Assembly: GCF_001413955.1 (NCBI RefSeq)
Contig: NZ_LCTZ01000002.1
Span: 3,761,501-3,825,500 of the forward strand
DNA: 64,000 nt
Source of the DNA: Flagellimonas eckloniae
GTDB lineage: Bacteria; Bacteroidota; Bacteroidia; Flavobacteriales; Flavobacteriaceae
Direction of reading: 5' to 3'
Shown here: in pieces, positions 1 to 8,402 of the stretch
Numbering within the stretch: the stretch's first letter is position 1
Layout: each line of letters begins with the position of its first letter
Notes under the pieces: model-generated
Databases searched by the model: none
What the model was told of the DNA's origin: nothing
What the model saw: the letters and a program-made list of their open reading frames with translations, nothing else
Translations under genes and position numbers: made by a program

Positions 1-1761
1 TTGGATATCATTTTCCCTATTACTATTACGCTTGCCGACTTTACTGAAATCGTAATTGAAAACAAAGAGCAATTAAGAGAATTGGCTGCTGAATGTATAG
101 AGGGTGGTGACGATGATGATATTGAATGCATCGATTTTGTATACCCCCTTACAATGTTCACCTTTAATGTGGACAACCAGGTTACGGGAGAAGTTGTGAT
201 TGGAAGCGATAAGGAACTTAGAAGGTTTTTTGCTGGATTGGAAGATAATGATCTTGTAAGTATTGATTTTCCAGTAACCTTAAAGAAGTACGATGGAACA
301 GAGATAGTTGTTGATAGTAATGGCGAATTGGCCAATGCCCTTGAAGAGGCTAAAGATGAATGTGATGAAGATGATGACGATGATTACAATGATGATGATT
401 TTACCAAAGAAAGATTAGATGCGTATTTGGTGGAATGTCCTTGGGAAGTTCGTGAGGTTTTACGAAGTGGTACGTATCAAACCGACCAGTATTTTGAAAA
501 TATGCTCAATTTCATGGAAGATGGAAGCGTGATGTTGGTTATGGACGGTGATATTGCTATTCCTGGAACATGGACTACTAGAGTTACTGACAATGGAGTA
601 CTGCTTACCTTGGATTTTGACAATCTAGTTGACTTCACTTTAGAATGGATAGTGTATGAGATTGATGAGTATAAAATAAAACTATACGCTGGAGACGGAG
701 ATAAAATTATCCTTAAGCAACGTTGTGAAAATAGTGGGAGTGAATGTCGTATTGATGACATAGCGACTATTCTGGAATATTGTAAATGGAGAATCGAAGA
801 ATCCAATGAAGACTTTGATTTTGATGGTACAATTGATTTTTCAAACAGAAATATCCATGCTTACCTTGATAATGGCGCTTTTGCTGACGAAGGCAACTGG
901 GAACTTACCGATACAGGTTTTAGATTCAACTCCCTGATTGAACGATTGGAGTTCATTGTTGGAGACTGGACCATTGTGGCCTGTGGAGAAGGATGGGTGA
1001 AAATCCAAAATGCCAACGGAAGGTATCTTGTATTGCGCAAAGACTGCGATTTCCAAGTGCCTAATCTAGATACACTTAGAGAGATCTTAACAGAGTGTGA
1101 GTGGATTATCAAAAAAGTAAAAAACCAAGGTGAGGAAATCGATAGACTATTAGGGTTTGGATTTGAATTCATGCAAGGTGGTGTGGTTACCTTGAGTGAT
1201 GGCGAAACAACATCTACCGGTTCTTGGGAAATAGGATTGAACGATGATGGAGTACTATCACTATTAATTACGATGGGAGATGAACCTGGTGTAAGCTTCG
1301 ATTGGCCTTTAAGGGACCTTACCAACACTAGACTGAAGTTTGAAGTTGAAGAAGTTGATTATGAACTGATTTTACTACGGGTTTGTGATGACAACGCAGG
1401 TGATGGAGATGTTGCTGAAATTAGAAATATAATGATGGGTGGAGCATGGAACGTTGCCCAATATAAAGAAGGTGATGTGGATAAGACTACTGAGCTTAGC
1501 GGATTGGATTTCTATTTCAACGAAATGCACCGAGTACAAGTTGATGAAAACGATAATCCCATTATAGAAGGTTTATGGAGAGTTATTAGAAATGATGAAG
1601 GTAAATTGAAGTTTTACCTAAACTTTGACCATGATGGCATATTTGGTGAGTTGACGGATGATTGGTATTTCGAATCCCTTTCAACAGATGGTAACCGTCT
1701 TGAACTGGTTCATGAAGATGAAAATTCCACTGAAATACTGGTTTTTGAAAAACTACTATAA
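1..1761 (+). CDS. Large acidic lipocalin-like repeat protein, 5' end cut by window
   Basis: The reading frame is open from the first base, so the true start and any signal peptide lie outside the window; the TTG at base 1 is not a credible start. In the visible 586 residues I see two short N-terminal units of about 75 residues (I-D-F-x-Y/F-P-x-T followed by an acidic Cys-containing tail). A low-complexity Asp stretch follows near residues 115-135. Then come four tandem units of about 100-115 residues, starting near 137, 255, 355 and 470. Each begins with a helix ending in C-x-W or A-W, continues as predicted beta strands with a G-x-W element, and the first three end in a Cys. This resembles lipocalin-like domains of Bacteroidota lipoproteins. 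Function is unknown; a secreted or surface role is inferred. It has its own strong terminator before ffh. Confidence 0.75.
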   Translation: MDIIFPITITLADFTEIVIENKEQLRELAAECIEGGDDDDIECIDFVYPLTMFTFNVDNQVTGEVVIGSDKELRRFFAGLEDNDLVSIDFPVTLKKYDGTEIVVDSNGELANALEEAKDECDEDDDDDYNDDDFTKERLDAYLVECPWEVREVLRSGTYQTDQYFENMLNFMEDGSVMLVMDGDIAIPGTWTTRVTDNGVLLTLDFDNLVDFTLEWIVYEIDEYKIKLYAGDGDKIILKQRCENSGSECRIDDIATILEYCKWRIEESNEDFDFDGTIDFSNRNIHAYLDNGAFADEGNWELTDTGFRFNSLIERLEFIVGDWTIVACGEGWVKIQNANGRYLVLRKDCDFQVPNLDTLREILTECEWIIKKVKNQGEEIDRLLGFGFEFMQGGVVTLSDGETTSTGSWEIGLNDDGVLSLLITMGDEPGVSFDWPLRDLTNTRLKFEVEEVDYELILLRVCDDNAGDGDVAEIRNIMMGGAWNVAQYKEGDVDKTTELSGLDFYFNEMHRVQVDENDNPIIEGLWRVIRNDEGKLKFYLNFDHDGIFGELTDDWYFESLSTDGNRLELVHEDENSTEILVFEKLL

Positions 1762-1783
1762 GAATTTCCCCAATATTTTTTTG

Positions 1784-1820
1784 AAAAGGACGGCTTTCCC
1801 CAAAGCCGTCCTTTTCTTTT
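1784..1820 (+). terminator. Rho-independent terminator after the repeat protein
   Basis: A perfect 14-bp stem (1784-1797 pairs with 1802-1815) has a four-C loop and is followed by a T-rich tract. It begins 22 nt after the stop codon at 1759-1761 and separates the repeat protein from ffh. Confidence 0.93.
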
Positions 1821-1826
1821 TATTCT

Positions 1827-1834
1827 TAAATTTG
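1827..1834 (+). promoter_or_regulatory. Putative ffh -7 box (TAAATTTG)
   Basis: TAAATTTG matches the Bacteroidota -7 consensus TAnnTTTG exactly and lies just after the terminator, 26 nt before the ffh ATG. No TTG is found at the usual -33 distance. Confidence 0.5.
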
Positions 1835-1860
1835 TCCTTCTTCAAAAATGACGAAAGCAC

Positions 1861-3189
1861 ATGTTTGATAATTTAAGTGACAAGCTAGATAAAGCGTTAC
1901 ACGTTCTAAAAGGACATGGACAGATAACGGAAATTAATGTTGCGGAAACACTAAAAGAAGTGCGTAGGGCACTCTTGGATGCGGATGTTAACTTTAAAAT
2001 AGCAAAAGAGTTTACCAACACGGTCAAAGAAAAAGCGTTAGGGCAAAACGTTCTTACCAATCTTCAACCAGGTCAGTTAATGGTCAAGATTGTAAAGGAC
2101 GAATTGACCCAATTGATGGGCGGGGATGCTGAAGAAATTGACCTTTCGGGAAATCCATCCGTAATTTTGATGTCAGGTTTACAAGGCTCTGGTAAAACAA
2201 CCTTTTCCGGTAAACTGGCCAATTATTTAAAAAACAAAAAGGCCAAAAAACCACTTTTGGTTGCCTGTGATGTATACCGTCCTGCGGCAATAGATCAATT
2301 GCACGTTGTAGGCGAACAAATTGGAGTGGAAGTATACTCGGATAGGGAAAACAATGACCCGGTTTCCATTGCAAAAGCTGGAGTTAAACATGCAAAAAGC
2401 TTAGGATGTAATATAGTTATCATTGATACAGCAGGTCGTTTGGCGGTTGATGAACAAATGATGACCGAAATTGAAAACATCCATAAGGCAATTACCCCAC
2501 AAGAAACGCTGTTTGTAGTAGATTCCATGACTGGGCAAGATGCTGTGAACACGGCAAAAGCCTTTAATGATGTCCTTAATTTTGATGGAGTAATACTTAC
2601 AAAATTGGATGGTGATACCCGTGGTGGTGCGGCTATATCAATCAAATCTGTTGTTGATAAGCCTATCAAATTTATTGGAACAGGGGAAAAAATGGAGGCC
2701 ATAGATGTATTCTACCCTTCCAGAATGGCCGATAGAATTCTTGGAATGGGTGATGTGGTTTCTTTGGTGGAACGTGCCCAAGAACAATTTGATGAAGAGC
2801 AGGCACGTAAAATCCAAAAGAAAATAGCCAAAAACAGATTTGGGTTTGATGACTTCTTGAGTCAAATACAGCAGATCAAGAAGATGGGGAATATGAAGGA
2901 CCTTATGGGAATGATTCCAGGTGCTGGAAAAGCATTGAAAGGGCTGGATATTGATGATGATGCCTTTAAACATATTGAAGCCATTATTCATTCCATGACT
3001 CCGGAGGAGCGTTCAACCCCTTCAAAATTAAATGCCAGTCGTAAAAAAAGAATTGCTTTAGGAAGCGGTCGTACCATTCAAGAGGTCAATCAACTGTTAA
3101 AACAATTTGAGCAAATGAGCAAGATGATGAAGATGATGCAAGGCGGTGGTGGCAAGAAAATGATGCAAATGATGCAGAACATGAGATAA
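1861..3189 (+). CDS. ffh: Signal recognition particle protein Ffh
   Basis: This is the GTPase subunit of the signal recognition particle. It binds 4.5S RNA and signal sequences and delivers ribosome-nascent chains to FtsY at the membrane. The 442 residues have the full family layout: an N-domain helical bundle (1-90), a G domain with P-loop GLQGSGKTT (106-114), DTAGR (189-193) and TKLDGD (247-252), and a methionine-rich M domain after about 300. The C-terminus ends in a Gly-rich and Met-rich tail. The ATG at 1861 gives the usual family N-terminus; an ATG at 1848 is out of frame and closes quickly. folD follows 51 nt downstream on the same strand. Confidence 0.98.
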   Translation: MFDNLSDKLDKALHVLKGHGQITEINVAETLKEVRRALLDADVNFKIAKEFTNTVKEKALGQNVLTNLQPGQLMVKIVKDELTQLMGGDAEEIDLSGNPSVILMSGLQGSGKTTFSGKLANYLKNKKAKKPLLVACDVYRPAAIDQLHVVGEQIGVEVYSDRENNDPVSIAKAGVKHAKSLGCNIVIIDTAGRLAVDEQMMTEIENIHKAITPQETLFVVDSMTGQDAVNTAKAFNDVLNFDGVILTKLDGDTRGGAAISIKSVVDKPIKFIGTGEKMEAIDVFYPSRMADRILGMGDVVSLVERAQEQFDEEQARKIQKKIAKNRFGFDDFLSQIQQIKKMGNMKDLMGMIPGAGKALKGLDIDDDAFKHIEAIIHSMTPEERSTPSKLNASRKKRIALGSGRTIQEVNQLLKQFEQMSKMMKMMQGGGGKKMMQMMQNMR

Positions 3190-3240
3190 TTCTCTAAAAC
3201 CTGATAAAAACCTTTGAATATATCCCTATAAACCAACCCA

Positions 3241-4125
3241 ATGGAAATTCTTGACGGAAAAAAAATATCAAACCAAATTAAAGATGAGATTGCCGTAGAG
3301 GTAGCCCAAATAAAGGAACGAGGAGAAAAAGTTCCTCATTTGGCAGCTGTATTGGTAGGGAATGATGGCGCAAGCCTCACATATGTAGGGAGTAAAGTGC
3401 GTTCCTGTAGAAAGATTGGTTTTGACTCTACTTTGGTCCATTTACCAGAGGAAACCACGGAAGAAGAATTGCTAGCTCAAGTTGAGGCGCTAAACGCCAA
3501 TAAGGATATAGATGGATATATTGTACAACTTCCATTGCCCAAACACATTGATGAACAAAAGGTTCTAATGGCAGTGCACCCCGATAAGGATGTGGATGGT
3601 TTTCACCCTACAAATTTTGGAAAAATGGCCTTGGATATGCAATCATTTATTCCGGCAACGCCATTTGGAATTATGGAATTGTTGCGGAGGTATAATGTTG
3701 AGACCGAGGGTAAACATACCGTTGTAATTGGACGAAGCCATATTGTGGGCAGACCTATTAGTATTCTTATGAGTCAAAAAGGAAAAGCGGCCAATTCTAC
3801 CGTAACACTTACACATAGCCGTACTAAAGATATCAAAGAACTTACCTTACAGGCAGATATCATTGTTTCGGCGCTTGGGGTTCCCAACTTTTTAAAGGCA
3901 GATATGGTCAAAGACAATGTTGTGGTCATAGATGTAGGAATAACCAGAGTTCCCGACGATACAAGAGAAAGAGGATATTATATTACAGGTGATGTAGATT
4001 TTGAAAATGTGGGCAAAAAGGCTTCATTTATTACACCAGTTCCTGGTGGAGTAGGACCCATGACCATTGCAATGCTGTTGAAAAACACATTATTGGCAAG
4101 AGAACGGCATAGAATGAATAAATAA
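3241..4125 (+). CDS. folD: Bifunctional 5,10-methylene-THF dehydrogenase/cyclohydrolase FolD
   Basis: This cytosolic enzyme interconverts 5,10-methylene-THF, 5,10-methenyl-THF and 10-formyl-THF in one-carbon metabolism. It is 294 residues, normal for the family. Visible signatures are Y48-x3-K52 with the catalytic lysine, the DGYIVQLPLP segment (91-100), KDVDG (116-120), the NADP-binding stretch VVIGRSHIVGRP, and the C-terminal PGGVGPMT motif. It follows ffh in the same direction and may be read through from it. It converges on a tiny lipoprotein gene whose stop lies 4 nt after the folD stop. Confidence 0.97.
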   Translation: MEILDGKKISNQIKDEIAVEVAQIKERGEKVPHLAAVLVGNDGASLTYVGSKVRSCRKIGFDSTLVHLPEETTEEELLAQVEALNANKDIDGYIVQLPLPKHIDEQKVLMAVHPDKDVDGFHPTNFGKMALDMQSFIPATPFGIMELLRRYNVETEGKHTVVIGRSHIVGRPISILMSQKGKAANSTVTLTHSRTKDIKELTLQADIIVSALGVPNFLKADMVKDNVVVIDVGITRVPDDTRERGYYITGDVDFENVGKKASFITPVPGGVGPMTIAMLLKNTLLARERHRMNK

Positions 4126-4129
4126 GCTG

Positions 4130-4258
4130 TTACTCTTCTAATTGTGTTTCCTCTTCTGGAGTTAGAATCTCTAAATCTTGGTCACCCTCGTCGTTGGTGC
4201 AACTAGTTACTGCCATTGTAGAAAATAGGACCGTAATCAATAAAAAAACAATTTTCAT
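4130..4258 (-). CDS. Small 42-residue lipoprotein
   Basis: Reading the minus strand from the ATG at 4258 gives 42 codons and a TAA at 4130-4132. The product starts M-K followed by a hydrophobic stretch (residues 4-18). It has a lipobox V-T-S-C with Cys20, then an acidic tail rich in Glu and Asp. It is too short for most gene callers but has the complete form of a type II signal peptide plus a short acidic segment. Asp and Glu soon after the Cys (C-T-N-D-E) could act as a surface-export signal. Function is unknown. It converges on folD and is divergent from the DUF2306 gene. Confidence 0.6.
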   Translation of the reverse strand: MKIVFLLITVLFSTMAVTSCTNDEGDQDLEILTPEEETQLEE

Positions 4259-4376
4259 AATAAACAATTAAGGGGCAATATTGCTTGTTCATTTAGTTTT
4301 ATAACGTTTTAGGTTTTTGATTCTTGTTATTTATGTTGATTATTCGATAAATTGCTATTTGTTTATTAGAGGTATT

Positions 4377-5000
4377 ATGAATAAATCGATGAATAAGGTT
4401 TCTTGGATTGTATTTGCTTTTCTTGCCATGGGAGTTGGGTTGTATCCTGCGGTATATTTGTTTACCTCAGATAACTTTGGAATTTTAAATAGTAAGACGG
4501 CAGAAGTATTGGCGAACCAGCTATGGAATATTGGCTTCTACGGGCACATTGTCTTTGGTGGGTTGGCGCTTATGAGCGGTTGGTCACAATTCAGTAAGAA
4601 AATCCGAGCCAAAAATCTAAAATTGCATAGAAACCTGGGTAAGTTTTATGTTCTAACCGCCTTGGTTAGTGGAGTATGTGGTGTGTATATCGCTTTTTTT
4701 GCAACCGGTGGAGTTATCACTACACTTGGATTCATGTGTTTGGGTCTAATTTGGCTATACACTACGGTAAGAGCATACCGTGCCATAAAGGCAAAGGATT
4801 TATCCCTTCATCAAGGTATGATGATTTACAGTTATGCAGCATGCTTTGCTGCCGTTACCCTGCGCATTTGGCTTCCTCTTTTAACAATGACATTTGGTGA
4901 GTTTTTGATTGCCTATAAAATTGTAGCCTGGCTCTGTTGGGTACCCAACATAATTTTTGCGTTTTATTGGGTTAGAAGAAAAGGGCTTATTTTGGATTGA
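4377..5000 (+). CDS. DUF2306 integral membrane protein
   Basis: This is a polytopic inner-membrane protein of unknown function. About six hydrophobic segments are visible, with the family pattern G-H-I-V-x-G-G near residue 57, a basic stretch ending in L-x-L-H-R-x-L-G-K, and a later L-S-L-H-Q-x-M-M motif. The conserved histidines in membrane loops suggest cofactor or metal binding; this is inference. I prefer the ATG at 4377 (207 residues), where the sequence begins M-N-K-S-M-N-K just before the first helix. An upstream TTG at 4317 would add 20 atypical residues. The neighbouring genes give no functional hint. Confidence 0.8.
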   Translation: MNKSMNKVSWIVFAFLAMGVGLYPAVYLFTSDNFGILNSKTAEVLANQLWNIGFYGHIVFGGLALMSGWSQFSKKIRAKNLKLHRNLGKFYVLTALVSGVCGVYIAFFATGGVITTLGFMCLGLIWLYTTVRAYRAIKAKDLSLHQGMMIYSYAACFAAVTLRIWLPLLTMTFGEFLIAYKIVAWLCWVPNIIFAFYWVRRKGLILD

Positions 5001-5003
5001 CCT

Positions 5004-5426
5004 TTACTTGGCAAAAAGTTGCTCCATATCCTTAAATGCTTTGAATTCCAAGGCGTTTCCGGCTGGGTCTAAAAAGAACATGGTAGCTTGTTCACCGACT
5101 TCATCCTTAAATCGAATGTAAGGTTCGATAACAAACTCAATTTTCTTAGTTTGAAGATCTTTAGAAAATGATTGGAACACGTCCCACGGTAAGACTACTC
5201 CATAATGAGGTACGGGAACATTTTTTCCATCTACAGCGTTAGTATGCAAATTTCCTTCCGATTTTGGCTTATAATGAATCACCAATTGATGGCCAAAAAG
5301 ATTGAAATCTACCCAGTGATTACTGCTTCTTCCTTCTTCACAACCCAAAACATCTCTATAAAATGACCTACAATCATCTAAATTATGAACAGGAATAGCA
5401 ACATGGAATGGAGTAATGGTTTGCAT
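5004..5426 (-). CDS. VOC-family (glyoxalase/dioxygenase fold) protein
   Basis: The 140-residue protein has one VOC beta-alpha-beta-beta-beta pair. It begins H-V-A-I-P-V-H-N-L with a first possible metal ligand, followed by F-Y-R-D-V-L-G and a D-F-N-L-F-G-H segment. The second half ends [13 protein letters not shown], whose Glu is the usual last metal ligand. The fold is clear but the substrate is not; relatives include lyases, isomerases and resistance proteins. It converges on the DUF2306 gene with 3 nt between stops. Confidence 0.85.
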   Translation of the reverse strand: MQTITPFHVAIPVHNLDDCRSFYRDVLGCEEGRSSNHWVDFNLFGHQLVIHYKPKSEGNLHTNAVDGKNVPVPHYGVVLPWDVFQSFSKDLQTKKIEFVIEPYIRFKDEVGEQATMFFLDPAGNALEFKAFKDMEQLFAK

Positions 5427-5461
5427 GAAAAAGACTTTTTCGGAAAGTTAGTTTTTCTTTT

Positions 5462-6301
5462 TCAAGCCTCCAAAAATTCTATAATTTGGTTGTTCACTTC
5501 CTCTTGATGCATGGAATGCCCCAAACCTTCCGTACTGATTAATTTACTGCTCGCCCAATTCTTATGGACATTTTCAGATGCGTGATAAGGCGCTATCTTA
5601 TCCAATCGGTCATGGAACAACAACCCTTTTTTAGTATTTGATTGTGCAAACCGTGAGGATGAAAAGTCCTGGATATGAAAACCGAATCTATCAAAAATGT
5701 AACCATCCAGAACAGTCATAAACCGATTGCTGAATTTTAGAATTTTTTGATAATTGTCCATAAACTCATGAAATTCTGAAGGAGCTCCAATAGTCACAAG
5801 TTTTTCAACTTTAGGATTTGGGTTTTTAAACTCATTGTACATGAGCGTCATACCTCCTACCGAATGCCCGATGATATATTTTGGGGTGTATTTTTTTGTC
5901 ATATAATGCAAGGCCTTTTCGTACAATGGCACATACAAAAGTTTACCGGATGAATAACCATGCGATGGAGCATCAAATGCTATAATATTAAACTCAGCAT
6001 CTTGAAGTTTTTTTATCAAGTTACGCCAACGGAATGTGTTACTTTCCCAGCCATGTACCAGCAATATGGTTTCTTTTTTACCGGGCCACCGATACGATTG
6101 TAACTGATGCCCAGCTGCATCTTCAACCTCCAGTTTTGCGTTATCCAAAAAATCTTTTTGCTCAGTTCTGACTTTCCCTTTTCTTACGGTACAGAGTAGA
6201 TTGAAAGCCTTGTGGGCGGCTTTTTTAGGTGTAAAAAGAGAATATATGTTGAAATATTGGCCGTAGACCAGCGGAAGTATTTTAGTAATAAGTTTTTTCA
6301 T
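5462..6301 (-). CDS. Alpha/beta hydrolase
   Basis: A 279-residue alpha/beta-hydrolase. The oxyanion segment L-L-V-H-G-W is near residue 82 and the nucleophile elbow is G-H-S-V-G-G with Ser147. A late Asp lies in H-D-R-L-D-K-I-A and the catalytic His262 in G-L-G-H-S-M-H. The N-terminus is hydrophobic and basic, possibly a membrane anchor rather than a cleaved signal. It is divergent from an HxlR regulator and has a TTAC/GTAA dyad between its predicted start of transcription and its ATG, so local control by that regulator is likely. The substrate is unknown. Confidence 0.88.
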   Translation of the reverse strand: MKKLITKILPLVYGQYFNIYSLFTPKKAAHKAFNLLCTVRKGKVRTEQKDFLDNAKLEVEDAAGHQLQSYRWPGKKETILLVHGWESNTFRWRNLIKKLQDAEFNIIAFDAPSHGYSSGKLLYVPLYEKALHYMTKKYTPKYIIGHSVGGMTLMYNEFKNPNPKVEKLVTIGAPSEFHEFMDNYQKILKFSNRFMTVLDGYIFDRFGFHIQDFSSSRFAQSNTKKGLLFHDRLDKIAPYHASENVHKNWASSKLISTEGLGHSMHQEEVNNQIIEFLEA

Positions 6302-6304
6302 TTG

Positions 6305-6383
6305 GTTACTTTTTGTAACTTACTCTATAAAAGAAATCAAAAATACAGATAACTTTTAAATAAAATATTGGTTACCAAAGTAA
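6305..6383. promoter_or_regulatory. Divergent promoter with two TTAC/GTAA dyads (likely HxlR operators)
   Basis: Dyad 1 is GTTAC-TTTTT-GTAAC (6305-6319) and dyad 2 is TTAC-CAAA-GTAA (6372-6383). On the minus strand TATTTTTG (6338-6345) is an exact -7 box for the hydrolase, placing dyad 1 downstream of its start site. On the plus strand TAACTTTT (6350-6357) is a near match for the regulator gene, placing dyad 2 just before its ATG at 6392. The layout fits autorepression plus repression of the hydrolase. The assignment to HxlR is inference. Confidence 0.5.
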
Positions 6384-6391
6384 AATCAGGT

Positions 6392-6820
6392 ATGAATATG
6401 GAAACTATCGCTGAAAATCAGAAAGTTAGAACGGCAAAAAAATTAGAAAAAATGTTTGGTCATATTGATTACAAGCACCCTCCTGAACTTTGCCCTGTCA
6501 GAGATGTGATGTCCGTGGCCTCAGATCAGTGGAGTACATTGATTATTCTTTGGTTGGGATACTTTCCAGTGCTACGCTTCAATAAACTTAAAAAGTTTGT
6601 TTATGGAATATCAAATAAGGTTTTAAGCCAACGGTTAAAAGTGTTGGAGGCGGATGGTTATATTTCTAGGAAAGCATATGCTGAAGTTCCCATTAGAGTT
6701 GAATACAGATTGACAGATTTTGGACAAACGTATGTTGAAAAATTATTGGAATTAACGGAATGGATGCAATCCAATAGCCCAAAAGTTTTGGCTAATAGGG
6801 AAAAGTTTGGACTGCTTTAG
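6392..6820 (+). CDS. HxlR-family winged-helix transcriptional regulator
   Basis: A dimeric DNA-binding regulator of the HxlR/MarR-like group. The central part shows the HxlR hallmark C-P-V-R-D-V, with a Cys that in relatives senses electrophiles or redox state. It then has W-S-T-L-I-I-L-W-L, F-N-K-L-K-K-F-V-Y-G-I-S, S-Q-R-L-K-V-L-E-A-D-G-Y-I, and Y-R-L-T-D-F-G at the wing. I place the start at ATG 6392 (142 residues). An upstream TTG at 6368 would put the operator-like dyad inside the gene. Its last bases overlap the stop of the convergent gene by 4 nt. It likely controls the divergent alpha/beta hydrolase. Confidence 0.88.
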   Translation: MNMETIAENQKVRTAKKLEKMFGHIDYKHPPELCPVRDVMSVASDQWSTLIILWLGYFPVLRFNKLKKFVYGISNKVLSQRLKVLEADGYISRKAYAEVPIRVEYRLTDFGQTYVEKLLELTEWMQSNSPKVLANREKFGLL

Positions 6821-7773
6821 TCTTTTATTCTATTCCATATATCTAAATACATTTTCCAACTGCCATTTTCCTTTTTCCATATAGCCACGTACTTTCCTCC
6901 CCATTCAAACACCTCGCCAGCTGCGTTTTGGGTTTTCCCTTCATAATATCCATGATCATGTGCATAGTTGCCCAAAAATTTAATTTCTTCTGAACTTATT
7001 TTATGGTGAATCACCTTTGAACCATTGTTTTGTGGAGTCCAATATTCCAGTAGCCCTGAACCGCTTAAAATGTCCAAATTGTTGGGGAAAATTTTCGCAT
7101 CCGAAGTATAACTGTTTTGAATTCCTTCAATATCACCTTGCATAAAGGCTTTTGAGAAGTTTTGAGAAGCTTGAACAATCTCGTTTTTCAATTCCTCCTG
7201 TTCTGCTGATATTTTCCCATTGCTGCAATCGATCTTCCAGGTAGGAAAAACTATTGTTTCCGTCTTATCTACCCATTCTCCAACCCATTTATAACCTTTT
7301 TCGTCAATCTCATAGAAAGACAGCCTATAAAATCCATCCGTGCCATTTGGTGCTTTTTGCTCTCTATAAAGTACAATTTTCCCTTCTTTGGTTTTATTGC
7401 CTTCCCATACTGGAAGTGTAGGACTGGGTGAACGGGTACTGTAATAATGTACATACCATTTTGTACTATCTGGAATAAATTGGCGAATGCTTCCGGAAAA
7501 CGTTTGGTCTTCTTTTAAGGTTTCATCCTGAATCGCCATTCCGTTCATAATGTATTTGAACCGCCAGATCATGTCAACAGGTTCAGCCCAGGTTTGGTCG
7601 GCTTTTTTTGTCTGGGATTTGCAATTACATTCTCCAATAAGGGGAGCAAAGTCTAAAAGTTCCTTTGGTGCGTTTGGATTGGGCAATCCAAAAGGATGTT
7701 CAACTGAAGGTTCAAAATCGTATTGAGCACATAATGCAAAGGGAAAGACTAAAACTAAAAGAAAGTATTTCAT
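6817..7773 (-). CDS. Secreted two-domain protein with C-terminal NTF2/SnoaL-like domain
   Basis: The first 16 residues are a Sec signal peptide ending C-A-Q. Residues 40-190 form a beta-rich domain with the W-R-F-x-Y-I-M-N-G pattern of DUF1579-like lipocalin-type proteins. Residues 195-318 look like a DUF4440/SnoaL NTF2-like domain: F-x-x-A-F-M-Q-G-D-I, Y-T-S-D-A-K-I-F-P, and the closing W-K-K-E-N-G-S-W-K-M-Y-L-D-I-W. The catalytic role, if any, is unknown; NTF2-like domains of this kind are often non-enzymatic. The gene converges on the HxlR regulator with overlapping stops. Confidence 0.75.
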   Translation of the reverse strand: MKYFLLVLVFPFALCAQYDFEPSVEHPFGLPNPNAPKELLDFAPLIGECNCKSQTKKADQTWAEPVDMIWRFKYIMNGMAIQDETLKEDQTFSGSIRQFIPDSTKWYVHYYSTRSPSPTLPVWEGNKTKEGKIVLYREQKAPNGTDGFYRLSFYEIDEKGYKWVGEWVDKTETIVFPTWKIDCSNGKISAEQEELKNEIVQASQNFSKAFMQGDIEGIQNSYTSDAKIFPNNLDILSGSGLLEYWTPQNNGSKVIHHKISSEEIKFLGNYAHDHGYYEGKTQNAAGEVFEWGGKYVAIWKKENGSWKMYLDIWNRIKD

Positions 7774-7845
7774 TTGGATGGATTTTACCCAAATTAACCA
7801 AATGGACTAAAGTCACGACTTTCTTTAGGAATTAATTAACAAGTG

Positions 7846-8394
7846 TTACTCCCACCCCAACATTAGATACTTTATTTTGGCATTATCTGGAATCTGTACA
7901 GCTTCAATAGTTGAAGTCGAATATCTAAGATTGGCTGGTAATTCACCCTTATCAATAGTGAAATACAGATTACTTTCCTTTGGAAATATAACGATACTGT
8001 TCAAAGTGGTAACAATTTTCTTTATGGCGTATGTAGTTTGAATGTCTTTAAAAGTGCTTTGCAAACTAATGCCATCACCCGTGACATAACGGGTATCAAA
8101 AATTCTAATATTTTCAATTTTTGGAACACTGTCCAGATTCGGAGTAAGGGTCATAAGATGTTTACCTCCTTTTTCAAAAAGTTTGATTTTTCTGGATTGT
8201 GATGCAATCGAAAGGCTGGAGGTGTCTTTTACAATGGAATCCTGAATAAATACAGCTTCCAAATCTTCAACCGGGGTTGTATTTGAAAGTGGACCTATAC
8301 TATTTTCGGTAATTAAAAAAGAAGTGTCTTTTTTTTCACAACCAAGAGAAAACAACAGACAACAAATACCAAGTACTACTATATATTTTTTCAT
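7846..8394 (-). CDS. Hypothetical lipoprotein in operon with HerA-like ATPase
   Basis: 182 residues beginning with a type II signal peptide and lipobox L-F-S-L-G-C (Cys19), followed by E-K-K-D. I recognise no domain in the mature part, which is predicted mainly beta and lacks further cysteines. It starts 8 nt after the stop of the HerA-like gene, so the two are probably co-transcribed although one product is cytosolic and the other is envelope-bound. Function is unknown. Confidence 0.75.
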   Translation of the reverse strand: MKKYIVVLGICCLLFSLGCEKKDTSFLITENSIGPLSNTTPVEDLEAVFIQDSIVKDTSSLSIASQSRKIKLFEKGGKHLMTLTPNLDSVPKIENIRIFDTRYVTGDGISLQSTFKDIQTTYAIKKIVTTLNSIVIFPKESNLYFTIDKGELPANLRYSTSTIEAVQIPDNAKIKYLMLGWE

Positions 8395-8402
8395 TTTATT
8401 GA

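Noticed and set aside
861..1328. 155-codon open frame on the minus strand inside the repeat protein
   Set aside because: It lies fully inside a well-supported coding region, has no family features and is a by-product of codon bias on the other strand.
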